From Corydoras sp. C115 (Eukaryota > Chordata > Actinopteri > Siluriformes > Callichthyidae), in assembly GCA_019802505.1 (NCBI GenBank), contig JAFMOC010000021.1, positions 3,086,001-3,150,000 on the forward strand: DNA of 64,000 nt. The letters are read 5' to 3'. Shown here piece after piece: positions 1-48,569 of the stretch; position 1 is the stretch's first letter; each line of letters begins with the position of its first letter. Under the pieces are notes generated by a model. That model was given only the letters and a program-made list of their open reading frames with translations, was not told where the DNA came from and did no database searches. The position numbers and the translations under genes were made by a program.

Positions 1-800
1 TCACACACTCATACCCCCTACATCTCTCTGTGTACAATAAAAGTATCGCAACTAAATTCAGCGGCTGTTGCATTAAAGAGCCTTTTCAAGATAATTCCAT
101 TTGCAATGACAAAAGATACATCTACCATTGGACAAAGAGTTGTAGATCTGATTTGCATTTGTTTTTAACAGACCCAACCTTTAATCTGATAATATATTGT
201 AAACAATCCAAAAGAAAAAAATGACTTCTACTTGTTTCAGCATTCTAAATGAAGCACGACTTCAAAAAGACAGTTGGTGCCACCTTCTTCGCCTCATGTC
301 GCTTCTCAAAATGGCATAACAAACATGATAGAGTCTAATCTATGAATTAGCATTAGATTCCTGTTGCTTTTACCAAATTGAATCTTCTTATTTTAATTGG
401 CCTCATTAGGTGTTCCGCTCAAGGCAATTCCTACTGGGCTTAGCTTTTGTTGCTGCCCATTCTCCAAAGCACCAAGGCAGAAAATTGATCAGGATCGTCC
501 TAATCTCCAGTGGTTTGAGTTGCAGACCGCTTTAAAAAACCAAAGAGGTAAACAGGTCTTAAAGATTACCAACAGGACTTATTATGCATCAGGTCCTTTT
601 TGTATTCCATTGTGCTTTCAAACCTTTCATATGTTCATAGGATGACTAAGCTTGTGCTGATCTAAGATAAAATTCAGGCTTGTGGTTATGCTACTTATTA
701 AAATGACCTACATTTAGTTATAGCAGTCTGGGGCCATTTTTCATTCAATGGGCAAATATTATTCTAAATTCTGCATTAAAATCAAATCCCATTTTTAATT
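1..800. other. Non-coding upstream DNA
   Basis: AT-rich sequence with short frames only. No repeat or gene was recognised. Confidence 0.5.
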
Positions 801-1171
801 ATTCATTCATTCATTCATTCATTCATTCATTATCTTCCGCTTTATCCTCTATTAGGGCCGCGATGGGGTTCCCCATGCCCATCCAGGGGAGAACGTTTCG
901 GGCGCTGGGCAGATACACCCAGGACAGGGCGCCAATCCATCGCTGGGCACACGCTCACACACACAGACACGCACACAAACACACTCTACATGGGGCAATT
1001 TGGAGAACTCAATTGACTTGATCCATGTTTTTGGACTGTGGGAGGAAACCGGAGAACCCAAAGGAAACCCACGCGGACACGGGGAGAACATGGAAACTCC
1101 ACCCAGATGGGGATTCGAACCGGGAATCCCTAGCGCTGAGAGGAGAACGTGCTAACCACTAAGCCACCATG
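801..1171 (-). mobile_element. V-SINE (DANA/Mermaid-like), full length
   Basis: Minus copy of the dominant family. In sense order: a tRNA-derived head with A box (GGCTTAGTGGTTAGCA) and B box (GGTTCGAATCC), the V-domain core (GGAGTTTCCATGTTC through CACAGTCCAAAAACATGG), a GTGTGTCTGTGTGAGTGAG spacer, a LINE-like 3' part and an (AATG)n tail. This copy has an (ATTC)n tail run at 801-830 and TTTAATT-like flanks on both sides. Confidence 0.85.
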
Positions 1172-1298
1172 TTTAATTAAATATAATAAATATCTGCTTT
1201 AGCATCATGCAGTATGAGACTGTTTACATATGTGACTCAATCTATGTAATTAAGTTTCACTACAAACTTTAAAATGCTATGCTAATCATTTATATAAA

Positions 1299-1619
1299 CA
1301 GTACCAGTAAAGTTTGGACACGCCTCCTTCTTGCTCCACTTCTTGTCCATTTAATCAGATTCACTTACTCTAAAGATGGACTTTGTTGTTCTCACATCTA
1401 CCATCTGTTTGTGTTCTACAGTACATATTGTGAGAGTCCCCTTTAATCTGTTCTCTCAACACAGAGCAGATATACTTAAAATAGTGTTTACCTGTGATTA
1501 TCCTGACAATAACAGATGTACTACAGTTTATAATTGTAACAGTATAAAGTCCATGGAGAAAAGGTAACAAAGTAAGTGGAGGAAAAAAAGACAATGGATC
1601 AAAAAATGGACTGGTACTG
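1299..1619. mobile_element. Small inverted-repeat element (MITE-like)
   Basis: CAGTACCAGT at 1299-1308 is matched by the inverted copy ACTGGTACTG at 1610-1619. The left end continues into AAGTTTGGACACGCC, which resembles a motif common at ends of fish DNA elements (recalled, not searched). Length is 321 bases with no coding capacity. The target duplication is unclear; TA follows the right end. Confidence 0.45.
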
Positions 1620-2639
1620 TATGTGATGTGTGTATATTAAATTGTTTATGTACATTTGAAGTCAGCCAATCAGATGCCAACTGTGCAATGTTTGCAACTG
1701 TGTAAGCTAAATATGACATTAGCCTTAAAAATGCCATAATTGGATCAACGTCATTTTGAATGGTTTGTTCCACATAGACTATTTTTGACTGAATTGTTAC
1801 AAAAAAATATTATAACAAAGGGGAAAAGGAAGTGAGAAATTAGCTGTAAATGATCACATTTTTTTTTTATTTATTTTTTTTTTTTTACAAATTATAAAAC
1901 CTTATGGTTTAAAATCTTAAAACACAAACACTGCTGAGTAATAAATACATGTAATACAAACAACAAGCTTAAGGTTTGTGTTTTTTTTTCTTTTTTCTTT
2001 TTTGCTTTGCATGTTATTGTATTATTAAATGCCAGAGTTGGAACAATGAAAGGTGTGGCCATTTAGTACAAAGTGGGATAACAAAACCTACAGTTGTATG
2101 TAAATAAGCTAATAGCTAACTAATCAATTATAGTAATGAGTGACAGTCATCCATGTTCCATGCTTTTAAAAAATAACTTCATTAATGTACAAACAGGGGT
2201 TTATAATCATTAGCAATCATACAAGCTCTCTGAAATACAGAGCAGTGCTTTCATTCGTCTTAAAACAGCTTTACCTTCATTAAACCTGTTATTAATCACT
2301 TAAACAAAGAGCAGGCAGTGTAGTTTAAAGGCTTATTTGTTTCTTCAGAAATACTGGATTAAGAAAAAAAAGAAACAATAGCTAAACAAGCCAGAATGTT
2401 TTATAATCCTTCATTTTGGGAACTCATAAGCACCTTAAATATATTCCCTTTAATAATTGATTATTACTTAAACAGCTTAAAGGAAATCAATAGTAACACA
2501 GTGGTAAAATGTATTTATATGAAAAGCAGACCTTATCGTGTTTAAAGGTTATATGTAATGAATGTAGATAAACTAATGAAAAATTTCACGAGTCAAAAAA
2601 TATTAAAGTCTATTTCAAAAGGTTCCTTACAATACATAC
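1620..2639. other. AT-rich non-coding DNA
   Basis: Poly(T) and poly(A) runs (1858-1885, 1980-1990) and no recognisable feature. Confidence 0.5.
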
Positions 2640-2815
2640 AATACATCACTCGACGTCTAAAAGAAGTGCTGGCTTTGTAGAGCTCACAGCATTCTTAATG
2701 ACTCCTACTGCCCTGCTCAGTCTGTTTGCCCTCCTTCCCTCTGGTAGGCACTATAGGAGCCTTCAGAGCAGGACGGGTAGCTCTTTTTCCCCAGAGCTGT
2801 CTGCTTACTGTCTGA
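2640..2815 (+). mobile_element. Non-LTR retrotransposon ORF2 C-terminal fragment
   Basis: The + strand reads ALLPSGRHYRSLQSRTGSSF followed by SPELS, like the LPSGRRYRSLRTRTAR..SFFPQAV end of fish LINE proteins. Only about 170 bases are recognisable. Confidence 0.5.
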
Positions 2816-3044
2816 TATATACTCTAGTTCTGACAATAATTTTAAAAAATAATTAATAACATTAAAGATTTTAAGTTATATAGTTCCCCACATGTTACAT
2901 TTCCCATATAAATATTTTATAAATACATATATCAAACCTTCAAATTAACTTGTAAAATAATTTAGATGTTTTAAATGTTTATAGAACTATCTATACATTC
3001 GTATAATGGCTTATGTTTATTGTCCCTTTATTTAATCTACATTT

Positions 3045-3066
3045 CATATATATATATATATATATG

Positions 3067-3111
<45 letters not shown>
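3045..3111. repeat. (TA)n microsatellite
   Basis: Alternating AT broken once by TGAAA, directly before a V-SINE tail. Confidence 0.95.
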
Positions 3112-3114
<3 letters not shown>

Positions 3115-3487
3115 TCCATCCATTATCTTCCACTTTATCCTCTAGTAGGGTCGTGGGGGGTTCCCCATGCCCATCCAGGGGAGAACGTCTCGGGCACGGG
3201 GCAGATAGACCCAGGACAGGGCGCCAATCCATCGCTGGGCACACACTCACACAGACACACTCTATATGGGGCAATTTTTGGAGAATTCAATTGACTTGAT
3301 CCATGTTTTTGGACTGTGGGAGGAAACCGGAGAACCCGGAGGAAACCCACGCGGGCACGGGGAGAACATGGAAACTCCACCCAGATTGGGATTCGAACCT
3401 GGAATCCCTAGTGCTGAGAGGAGAACATGCTATATATATATATAGGAAAACCCAAGTGGACATGGGACATGCTAACTACTAAGCCAC
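3112..3487 (-). mobile_element. V-SINE, interrupted head
   Basis: Core and 3' part are intact to about 3430. The head is then split by an (AT)n run and a repeated piece before CTAACTACTAAGCCACA. The tail side abuts a long (TA)n tract (3045-3111). Confidence 0.75.
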
Positions 3488-4403
3488 AGATCGAAAATGA
3501 TCTACTCTGAAACAATGTACAATTTCAAAATAAAGAACAATCAACAGCAAGCAAATTAACTGGAAAATGTGAAGTAAAGATAAAAAACTTGTTTTAATTT
3601 TAAAGACAGGTTGTAACACTGATCTTCTATAAAGACCAATAAATATTTAACTGAATAAGAATGAGGGCAATACAGATAATGTAATATTAATATGAACAAT
3701 TACACTTAAAGAGTCAAAATACCTCATGTAAAAGTACTGCTTTAATATTCATTAGGGGATGGGGCAACTTGAATTTGAGATTGGGTGCTTGTGACAGGGA
3801 GAGCAGCAGAAGTGAGTGTGTTGCTGGATGAGTATGAGGCTTAAACGCTGATTAAACAGAGTGGATGATGATGAAAAGGAGAAAGAGCAGGATTAGAAAT
3901 TCTGAGGTGCTGACACAGCTTTACCTCTCCAATTCTCAATTTAGGCAAGGATCAGACTCATTTAAGATAGACCGGATTACTAACCACCGTGACATTTTTA
4001 TATAGGGACCCTTTCGACTTGTGAACCTCACCACTTCTGTAATATTAACAGGACCATCTGTCATGTCTACACTTTGCAGCACCAAGTGCAAGGACCACAG
4101 ACTGGATTGTGTCCAATTAGACATTTTTGCTCCCTGGTGTCATGTGACTCATTAGTGTTACTTGGTCTCAGGTGTGAAACGTGAGCAGGTGTGTTAAATT
4201 TGGTTTTATCACCCTCGCCCGCTCATACTGGTCAATGGCCGGTCATGGTTAAGAACACCGCTCATCGAGTACAAAACTGATTCGGACAAAAACACTAAGT
4301 CACTTTACTAGATGTTCTTACATAATAACATCCGTCACTTTACATTTTGCTTACTTGTGTAAATTTATAGTTTGTGTAGATTATATGTAAATATGGTACC
4401 AGT
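3488..4403. other. Non-coding DNA between V-SINEs
   Basis: No repeat or gene recognised; short frames on the minus strand (3936-4124) show no family. Confidence 0.45.
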
Positions 4404-4414
4404 AAATTTGTTTA

Positions 4415-4770
4415 GGCGGCACGGTGGCTTAGTGGTTAGCACGTTCGCCTCTCAGCACTAGGGATTCCCGGTTCGAATCCCCATCTGGGTGGAGTTTCCA
4501 TGTTCTCCCCGTGTCTGCGTGGGTTTCCTCCGGGTTCTCCGGTTTCCTCCCACAGTCCAAAAACATGGATCAAGTCAATTGAATTCTCAAAATTGCCCCA
4601 TATAGAATGTGTCTGTGTGAGTGAGTGAGTGTGTGCCCAGCGATGGATTGGCGCCCTGTCCTGGGTCTATCTGCCCAGCGCCCGCGACGTTCTCCCCTGG
4701 ATGAGCATGGGGAACCCCCCCGTGACGCTAATAGAGGATAAAGCGGGAGATAATGAATGAATGAATGAAT
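4415..4770 (+). mobile_element. V-SINE, full length, with target duplication
   Basis: Complete head, core and 3' part with (AATG)n tail. It is flanked by a perfect AAATTTGTTTA duplication (4404-4414 and 4771-4781), evidence of target-primed insertion. Confidence 0.92.
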
Positions 4771-4795
4771 AAATTTGTTTACATATTTATGTATA

Positions 4796-5110
4796 GGCGG
4801 CACGATGGTTTAGTGGTTAGCATGTTCTCCTCTCAGCACTAGGGATTCCCGGTTCGAATCCCCATCTGGCAGGAGTTTCCATGTTCTCCCCGTGTCCGTG
4901 TGGGTTGCCTCCAGGTTCTCCGGTTTCCTCCCACAGTCCAAAAACATGGATCAAGGTCAACTGAGTTCTCCAAATTGCCCCATATAGAGTGTGTCTGTGT
5001 GAGTGAGTGTGTGTGCGCGCCCAGTGATGGATTGGCGCCCTGTCCTGGGTGTATCTGCCCAGCACCCGAGACGTTCTCCCCTGGATGGGCATGAGAGGAT
5101 AAAACGGAAG
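4796..5110 (+). mobile_element. V-SINE with target duplication, short 3' end
   Basis: Flanked by a perfect ATTTATGTATA duplication (4785-4795 and 5111-5121). The 3' part lost a segment after GGGCATG, and the (AATG)n tail is absent. It lies 25 bases from the preceding copy in the same direction. Confidence 0.88.
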
Positions 5111-5196
5111 ATTTATGTATATTTAAAGTTTCTGTAAAATGTCTATTCCAAAGAATTTCAATGCACACATGATTTGACAAAGCAACTTGAAACTAA

Positions 5197-5547
5197 TGGG
5201 CAGCACGGTGGCTTAGTGGTTAGCACGTTCGCCTCTCAGCGCTAGGGATTCCCGGTTCAAATCCCCATCTGGGTGGAGTTTCCATGTTCTCCCTGTGTCC
5301 GCGTGGGTTTCCTCCGGATTCTCCAGTTTCCTCCCACAGTCCAAAAACATGGATCAAGTTAATTGAGTTTTCCAAATTGCCCCATATAGAGTGTGTCTGT
5401 GTGAGTGAGTGTGTGCCCAGCGATGGATTGGCACCCTGTCCTGGGTGTATCTGCCCAGCGTCCGAGACGTTCTCCCCTGGATGGGCAGGGGGAACCCACT
5501 GCGACCCTAATAGAGAATAAAGCGGAAGATAATGAATGAAAGAATGA
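5197..5547 (+). mobile_element. V-SINE, full length, with target duplication
   Basis: Third consecutive same-strand copy. Flanks ACTTGAAACTAA (5185-5196) and ACTTGTAACTAA (5548-5559) match at 11 of 12 bases. Confidence 0.9.
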
Positions 5548-5727
5548 ACTTGTAACTAAAGACCTCTCTGAGGATCTAAAATAATGAATTCTTACTCTAC
5601 ATAAAGATAAAGCATTCACTTATGTGAGATACTTTCATTAGATTGGATTGAACTTTATTGTCAATGTGCAGTATAAACAACGAACTGCAGTAACATTTTA
5701 ACAGAAGTGCATAGAGATTATTTTACT

Positions 5728-5996
5728 TTCGGGCGCGGGGCAGATAGACCCAGGACAGGGCGCCAATCCATCGCTGGGCACAAACTCACTCACACAGACA
5801 CACTCTATATGGGGCAATTTTGAGAATTCATTTGACTTGATCCATGTTTTTGGACTGTGGGAGGAAACCGGAGAACCCGGAGGAAACCCACGCAGACACG
5901 GGGAGAACATGGAAACTCCACCCAGATGGGGATTCGAACCGGGAATCCCTAGCGCTGAGAGGCAAACGTGCTAACCACTAAGCCACCGTGCCGCCC
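5728..5996 (-). mobile_element. V-SINE, 3'-truncated
   Basis: Head and core are present, but the final LINE-like tail and (AATG)n are missing. The copy breaks at the GGGCGC motif and joins unrelated sequence. Just upstream (5640-5695) lies a TTTATTGTCA retroposon-end motif. Confidence 0.82.
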
Positions 5997-6136
5997 ACTT
6001 GAAACATATTTTGTTGAACTGCTTCACCATCAATAAACATTTTTTTTGTGAGTGCAGTTTTTTCATGTAGCTTTTAGATCAATGTCATTAATAAACAGTC
6101 TCCTGAGAACAGAATCAAATAGGGTTGAGATTGACT

Positions 6137-6312
6137 TGGTTAATCCAGCACTTTATATTTTGGTCATTTTTAGCCACTCAATGTGCTTGGGATTACCATC
6201 CGGCTTCATGGCCCAGTTTCACTGCAGATTAGGGAGAAACTTTGGTATCTTTTCCCATCTCGTATGGTCCAGATTTTTACACGAGATGATAAAAATGATC
6301 TTGTATTAAATA
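6137..6312 (+). repeat. Unclassified dispersed repeat R1, copy 1
   Basis: TTAATCCAGCACTTTATATT, then TTTTAGCCACT, CCCAGTTTCACTGCAGATTA, ACTTTGGTATCTTTT and CAGATTTTTAC recur in the same order at 13706-13893. I do not recognise the family and see no coding frame shared by both copies. Confidence 0.65.
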
Positions 6313-6561
6313 AAAACAAACCAAAGAATGGCTTTACAAAGTAATTCTATAGAACAACAGCCATGTTGCAGTTAACTGTTTTTTTTGCCACAAACTTTTA
6401 CCATGTGCCTGACAGCATGGACATGATCTTTGCAGATATGACTGTATATCAGAAAACAGAACCAACTGTAATCGATTAGGTGTGAGAACTGCATCCCATA
6501 CACGAGGAAGAAAGTAATTAAGACAGTAACTATACAAACTTGTCTCATTGTCTTTGAGATA

Positions 6562-6752
6562 TACTCTCTTAGTCCCCTACTAGGGTAATGTGGGGTGTGG
6601 ACAAGGGTAGAACATTTCGGGCGCTGTGCAGATTCATTCCAGACAGGGTGCTAATCCATCACTGGGCACACACTAACACAGATACACATTATGTAGTGTA
6701 TAGAATTTAAATAGAAGCACACACAAACACACACTATATGGGCATTCAATTT
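6562..6752 (-). mobile_element. V-SINE relic, 3' half only
   Basis: Diverged 3' part (TAGGGTAATGTGGGGTGTGG, TTTCGGGCGCTG, ACTGGGCACACAC) with no head. It is more degraded than neighbouring copies, so it is an older insertion. Confidence 0.6.
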
Positions 6753-6920
6753 ATGTTTTATATATCTTTTAAATACATACACTATATAATTTTTTTTAAT
6801 TAGAGAATAAATTGGAGAATAATGATGTAAATAGAAGTAAGCTTTAAAACAAATGTAATGCTTTATTATTAAGGAAGGAGGTAATTAAAATGTAGATATA
6901 AAGCTGTATCGAGTTGAGAT

Positions 6921-7322
6921 GGGGGGCATGGTGACTTAGTGGTTAGCATGTTCTCCTCTCAGCACTAGGGATTCCCGCTTTGAATCCCAATCTGGGTGGA
7001 GATTCCATGTTCTCCCCGTGTACACGTGGGTTTCCTCCTGTTTCCTCCCACAGCCCAAAAACATGCATCAAGGTCAATGAAATTCTCCAAATTGCCCCAT
7101 ATAGTGTGTTTGTGTGTGTGTCTGTGTGAGTGAGTGTGTGCCCAGCAATAGATTGGCGCCTTGTCGTGGGTGTATCTCCCCAGTGCCCAAAATGTTCTCC
7201 CCTGGATGGGCATGGGGAACCCCCATCCCACAGTCCAAAAACATGAATCAAGGTCAATTGAATTCTCCAAATTGCCCCATATAGAGTGTGTCTGTTTGAG
7301 TGTCTGTGCGGAAGATAATGGA
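6921..7322 (+). mobile_element. V-SINE with internal duplication (chimeric)
   Basis: Head, core and 3' part run normally to GGGGAACCCCCATCC. A second stretch of the core (CCACAGTCCAAAAACATGAA to GTGTGTCTG) then follows before the GGAAGATAATGGATGG end. The order head-core-tail-core-tail suggests template switching or fusion of two copies. Confidence 0.8.
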
Positions 7323-7542
7323 TGGTTGGATATCTTTTAAATATATAAACATTTTTAATTAGAGAATAAATTGGAGAATATTGATGTCAATATAAGAAGT
7401 AAGCTTCAAAATATATTTCAGTATTTATCCAATAACATTGTTAAATGCCATATCTGTGCACACAAACAACAAAGTACATTTTCCCATTTATTTTCAAATG
7501 TATCGCTTTATTATGTCATTAAAATGTAAATAAAAAGCTGTG

Positions 7543-7848
7543 GGCGGCACGGTGGCTTAGTGGTTAGCACGTTCGCCTCTCAGCGCTAGGGGTTCCCGGT
7601 TCGAATCCCCATCTGGGTGGAGTTTCCATGTTCTCCCCGTGTCCGCGTGGGTTTCCTCCGGGTTCTCCGGTTTCCTCCCACAGTCCAAAAACATGGCTCA
7701 AGTCAATGGAATTCTGCAAATTGCCCCATGTAGAGTGTGCTGGGTGTATCTGCCCAGCGCCCGAAACGTTATCCCCTGGATGGGCATGGGGAACCTTACC
7801 ACAACCCTACTAGAGGATAAAGTGGAAGATAAATAATGAATGAATAAA
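7543..7848 (+). mobile_element. V-SINE, internal deletion
   Basis: Second copy of the tandem block. The spacer and GATGGATTGGCGCCCTGTC segment is deleted, so TAGAGTGTG joins CTGGGTGTATC directly. Confidence 0.85.
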
Positions 7849-8024
7849 TTGGAGAATATTGACGTCAATAAAAGAAGTAAGCTTCAAAATATATTTCAGT
7901 ATCCAATAACATTGTTAAATGCCATGTTTGTGTACACAAACGACAAATTACATTTTCACTTTATTAATTAATGTATCACTTTATTATTAAGGAAGAATGT
8001 AATTAAAATGTAAATAAAAAGCTG

Positions 8025-8274
8025 TGGGCCGCACGGTGGTTTAGTGGTTAGCACGTTCGCCTCTCAGCTCTAGGGATTCCCGGTTCGAATCCCCATCTGG
8101 TTGGATTTCCATGTTCTCCCCGTGTCCGCGTGGGTTTCCTCCGGGTTCTCCGGTTTCCTCCCACAGTCCAAAAACATGGATCAAGTCAATTGAATTCTCC
8201 AAATTGCCCCATATAGAGTGTGTCTGTGTGAATGAGTGAGTGTGTACCCAGCGATAGATTGGCACCCTGTTCTG
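8025..8274 (+). mobile_element. V-SINE, 3'-truncated, fused to the next copy
   Basis: Third copy of the tandem block. It stops within TTGGCACCCTGTTCTG and joins the head of another V-SINE with no intervening bases. Confidence 0.85.
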
Positions 8275-8634
8275 CACGGTGGCTTAGTGGTTAGCGCTTT
8301 CGCCTCTCAGCACTAGGGGTTCCAGGTTCGAATCCCCATCTGGGTGGAGTTTCCATGTTCTTTCCGTGTCCGCGTGGGTTTCCTCCGGGTTCTCCGGTTT
8401 CCTCCCACAGTCCAAAAACATGGATCAAGTTAATTGAGTTCTCCAAATTGCCCCATATAGAGTGTGTCTGTGTGAGTGAGTGTGTGCCCAGCGATAGCCC
8501 CTGTCTTGGGTCTATCTGCCCAGCGCCCGAGACGTTCTCCCCTGGATGTGCATGGGGAACCCCACCGCGACCCTAATAGAGTATAAAGCGAGAGATAATG
8601 AATAAATGAATGAATAAATGAATAAAAAAACAGT
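8275..8634 (+). mobile_element. V-SINE abutting the tmem260 promoter
   Basis: Complete copy lacking only the first GGCGG bases, ending in an (AATG/AATA)n tail. It ends about 340 bases before the tmem260 start codon. Its intact A and B boxes could allow Pol III initiation toward the gene; activity is not shown by sequence. Confidence 0.88.
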
Positions 8635-8639
8635 ATGGA

Positions 8640-8973
8640 GTTCAGAGACTCGTGCTGCTGAAGACGCGCCGCGGCTCCCAAACAAACAGGAAGTGGAGCA
8701 GCGCAGGGGGAGATGCTAACGCCATGGTTTCGGGAATCTGGAAATAACTGAACGAGGAGTTGAGAGAAATCTCAGAGGAGACGAGAACGTGGAGAACGTG
8801 GAGAACGCGGAGAACGCTCGACTCTGCCTGGGTTCTGCAGCTGCACGTTAAATAAAGCCGCAGAGCACGTGTTGTGGGAGCTCGGGCTGAGGCTAGCTGC
8901 TGGCTACAGCACGCTGTGAAGTTGCCATGGCGTCCCGCGCTGAGCTCCCCCACAAACGCGGCTCTGTGGATGA
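8640..8973 (+). promoter_or_regulatory. tmem260: CG-rich promoter / 5' UTR region of tmem260
   Basis: This block is much richer in CG dinucleotides than its AT-rich surroundings and ends at the tmem260 start, as expected for a CpG-type housekeeping promoter. An ETS-like ACAGGAAGTG lies at 8686-8695. Short direct repeats built on GGAGAACG occupy about 8783-8820. There is no clear TATA box. The transcription start cannot be placed from sequence alone. A V-SINE ends at about 8634, so the promoter directly abuts a mobile element. Confidence 0.6.

Positions 8974-8977
<4 letters not shown>
8927..8977 (+). promoter_or_regulatory. Upstream ORF overlapping the tmem260 start codons
   Basis: A 16-codon ORF with a strong Kozak context (GCCATGG) starts at 8927 and stops with TGA at 8975-8977. 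That stop overlaps both ATGs of tmem260 (8974 and 8977). Two shorter upstream ORFs begin at 8713 (12 codons) and 8724 (7 codons). If the mRNA includes them, the main protein would need leaky scanning or reinitiation. Confidence 0.45.
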
Positions 8978-46349
<37,372 letters not shown>

Positions 46350-46443
46350 TCAAGCACTGCGCCATAAAACAGCTTTCAGAGCAACTGGATAATGATTGGT
46401 GCAAGGAAGATGGGAGTAATGTGGACTCCATGCGGTTATATGG

Positions 46444-46449
46444 AATAAA
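46444..46449 (+). terminator. tmem260: Candidate poly(A) signal AATAAA of tmem260
   Basis: A canonical AATAAA lies 95 bases after the stop codon, with GT-rich sequence following at about 46480-46510. This would give a 3' UTR near 110-120 bases. Later AATAAA motifs, for example near 47850, could serve as alternatives. Confidence 0.45.
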
Positions 46450-48569
46450 GGATTTGATGCTCCTCAGGTGAAATGAGGTTTGGTGCTGTGTGATTGTGTA
46501 CAAGTCAGGTGTCAGTGCTTGTTATTGCATAGCATCCAGTAACAAGATTTGATTTAAAACTATTCTACCAAGCTAGCATCATCCTCTGCACCTCGGGAAT
46601 TACTTCATTATCCAGGTTGTAGTCAAGCCCTTTATTTGCAAGCCACCTGCATTTTAGAATTTCTTTTGTGGTCATGTTGAGTCAATTCAAAATGTCACTT
46701 ACGATAGTAGATTTTGTCTGTTGTTTTAGGGTCATAATGATTTGTTTTTGTCTTGTGGAGGACCAGAGTGCTTTCATTCTGCAACATTACAGTGACTCTG
46801 AACATGACTGAACTGAGGACATCCTGTCACTGAAACAAGTGAGATGTACTGCAGCAGATGGTATGACACTCAGAGCTCAGCATAATCGAGTCGGTATTAT
46901 ATCATGAGACAGTGGCATGTGTCACAGGCAAAGTCTGAATAGCAGGGGCTGTGGCATGTTTTACAAGCTTTGTAGTGACCATAAAATATTTTATAGTATT
47001 TGAAGAGCGTGTGAGTGAATGGATGAAAAAGAGAACGCCAGAGAAGAGTAGATGGAAGTGAGCGGACAAACTGTGCACATGGCTGAAGGAATGGTATGAA
47101 ACCTTACAGTTAATATTGTGGATCACTATGCAAGAAAGGGGCAATGCTGAGACACTATATTCACAAAATGATCTCTTAACATATTGTGTGGGGGGATGGT
47201 ATACAGGATATTTAAGCATGTCTAAATTTATGGTTAATTAGCCAAACAAATATTTGTTAGACTGGAGACTGATGTTGGATGAAATGATCTGGCTCTCAAT
47301 CTATATTCTACTTTCTTCCCCTTATTCAACCATTTGCAGACTAGAACCATAAAAGGGCCTTCCTTAAACTCATGGTAATGTGAGGGAGTGGTAGCTCAGT
47401 GATTAAGATGTTGGATTATCAACTTTAACATTGGGGGTTTAAATCCCAAGTCCACAGATGTTACCAATGTGGGCCCTTGAGCAAGGCCCTTAACTCTCTC
47501 ATCTCCAGGTTGCTGTATCATGGCTGACCCTGTGTTCTGACCCCAACCATAGAGGTGCTACACTTATAAGACGCTTTGGATAAAAGCGTCAGCTAAATGA
47601 CCTCTTGTAATAATGCACTTGTGGCAATAAGACCTAATAGAACACCCTGATTGTGATCATGATCGTGTCTTGATAGTTTTGTCAATATAGTGTGCATCAT
47701 TAAAAAAAAACACTTTATCCAATTAAAAACAGTTTTGAATTTGTAGCTACAACAACCCATTACCATTAGGCTAATTTAACAGAATGTGTCTATTGTATCC
47801 ACATCCCCCGACTTTTATCTAAAACATCATTAGTAAGAACTCTGATAAAATAAACAGATTTTAAATCAAGCTGACTCAATGTGAAATGTATTTTTTTTGT
47901 ACACTGCTATTTTTGTGTGCTGCTTGGACGCACTTTATTTTGTGATATGGGGGTGCATGTGCGTCACAGAGGTTCTAAAAGTAAAACCTTTTCCAGAGCG
48001 TTCTATCTGTGTAAAAATGTCCGTTTTGGTAATGTGGTGCCACTCTCCCTTTATCTGTATTCTAATATTCTGTCTTCCTCTCATTCCATAATTATCTTTT
48101 TGCCCTCCCGCTGTTCTGGGTCTCTGGCATCCACATTAGGAGCATGGCTGTCTAGGATTGAGATTGGAGGGCAACCCAAATTGGAAGCAACCATAGGAGA
48201 TTAAGAATGGCCTACTAATCTGGGGCAACCTCTTAAAAGGACTCTGTTCTTTTTTTATTTTTTTTTATTTTTTTTTATTATTATTGCTTTTAGCATCGTC
48301 TCCACCCTCAGCACTGCACAGTGTCATTGCTCTGCCTTTGAACTTTCATTGCTAATGTGTTTGATTTTGGATTTGTAAAATTGTTTAAGATGTTAGTCAA
48401 TGCTAATAATACAAACAGACTGAACTGGAAAGTTCAATATTTTTTATTAAGTGACACATTTTCAATATTTTTTCTGTTAAAACCAACGGCTACTTATGAA
48501 TGACGTTGCAAAACTGAATGTAGTACACTTTTGAAAAATAGATTAAATGTGTATATAGACCAAATTCAT
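46450..48569. other. Intergenic DNA downstream of tmem260
   Basis: One second-family SINE (47386). The rest is AT-rich with no gene recognised; frames at 47881-48204 show no family. Confidence 0.45.
47386..47605 (+). mobile_element. Second SINE family, near full length
   Basis: Head GGGAGTGGTAGCTCAGTG is an almost perfect tRNA A-box region. A weak B box (GGGTTTAAATCCC) follows, then GCCCTTGAGCAAGGCCCTTA and the CGCTTTGGATAAAAGCGTC tail. Confidence 0.78.

Larger units (their letters stand above)
6761..8274 (+). repeat. Threefold tandem duplication of unique flank plus V-SINE
   Basis: Three blocks, about 6761-7328, 7329-7838 and 7842-8274, each begin with the same non-SINE sequence of 120-190 bases (GAATAAATTGGAGAATA through AAATGTAAATAAAAAGCTG) and continue into a plus-strand V-SINE. 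The blocks differ by small indels and by different internal SINE deletions, so the duplication is not recent. It lies just upstream of the tmem260 promoter. Confidence 0.85.

Noticed and set aside
4415..4490. tRNA gene candidates (A box plus perfect B box)
   Set aside because: These are V-SINE heads followed directly by the V-domain core. They lack a proper acceptor-stem partner and are present in dozens of copies.
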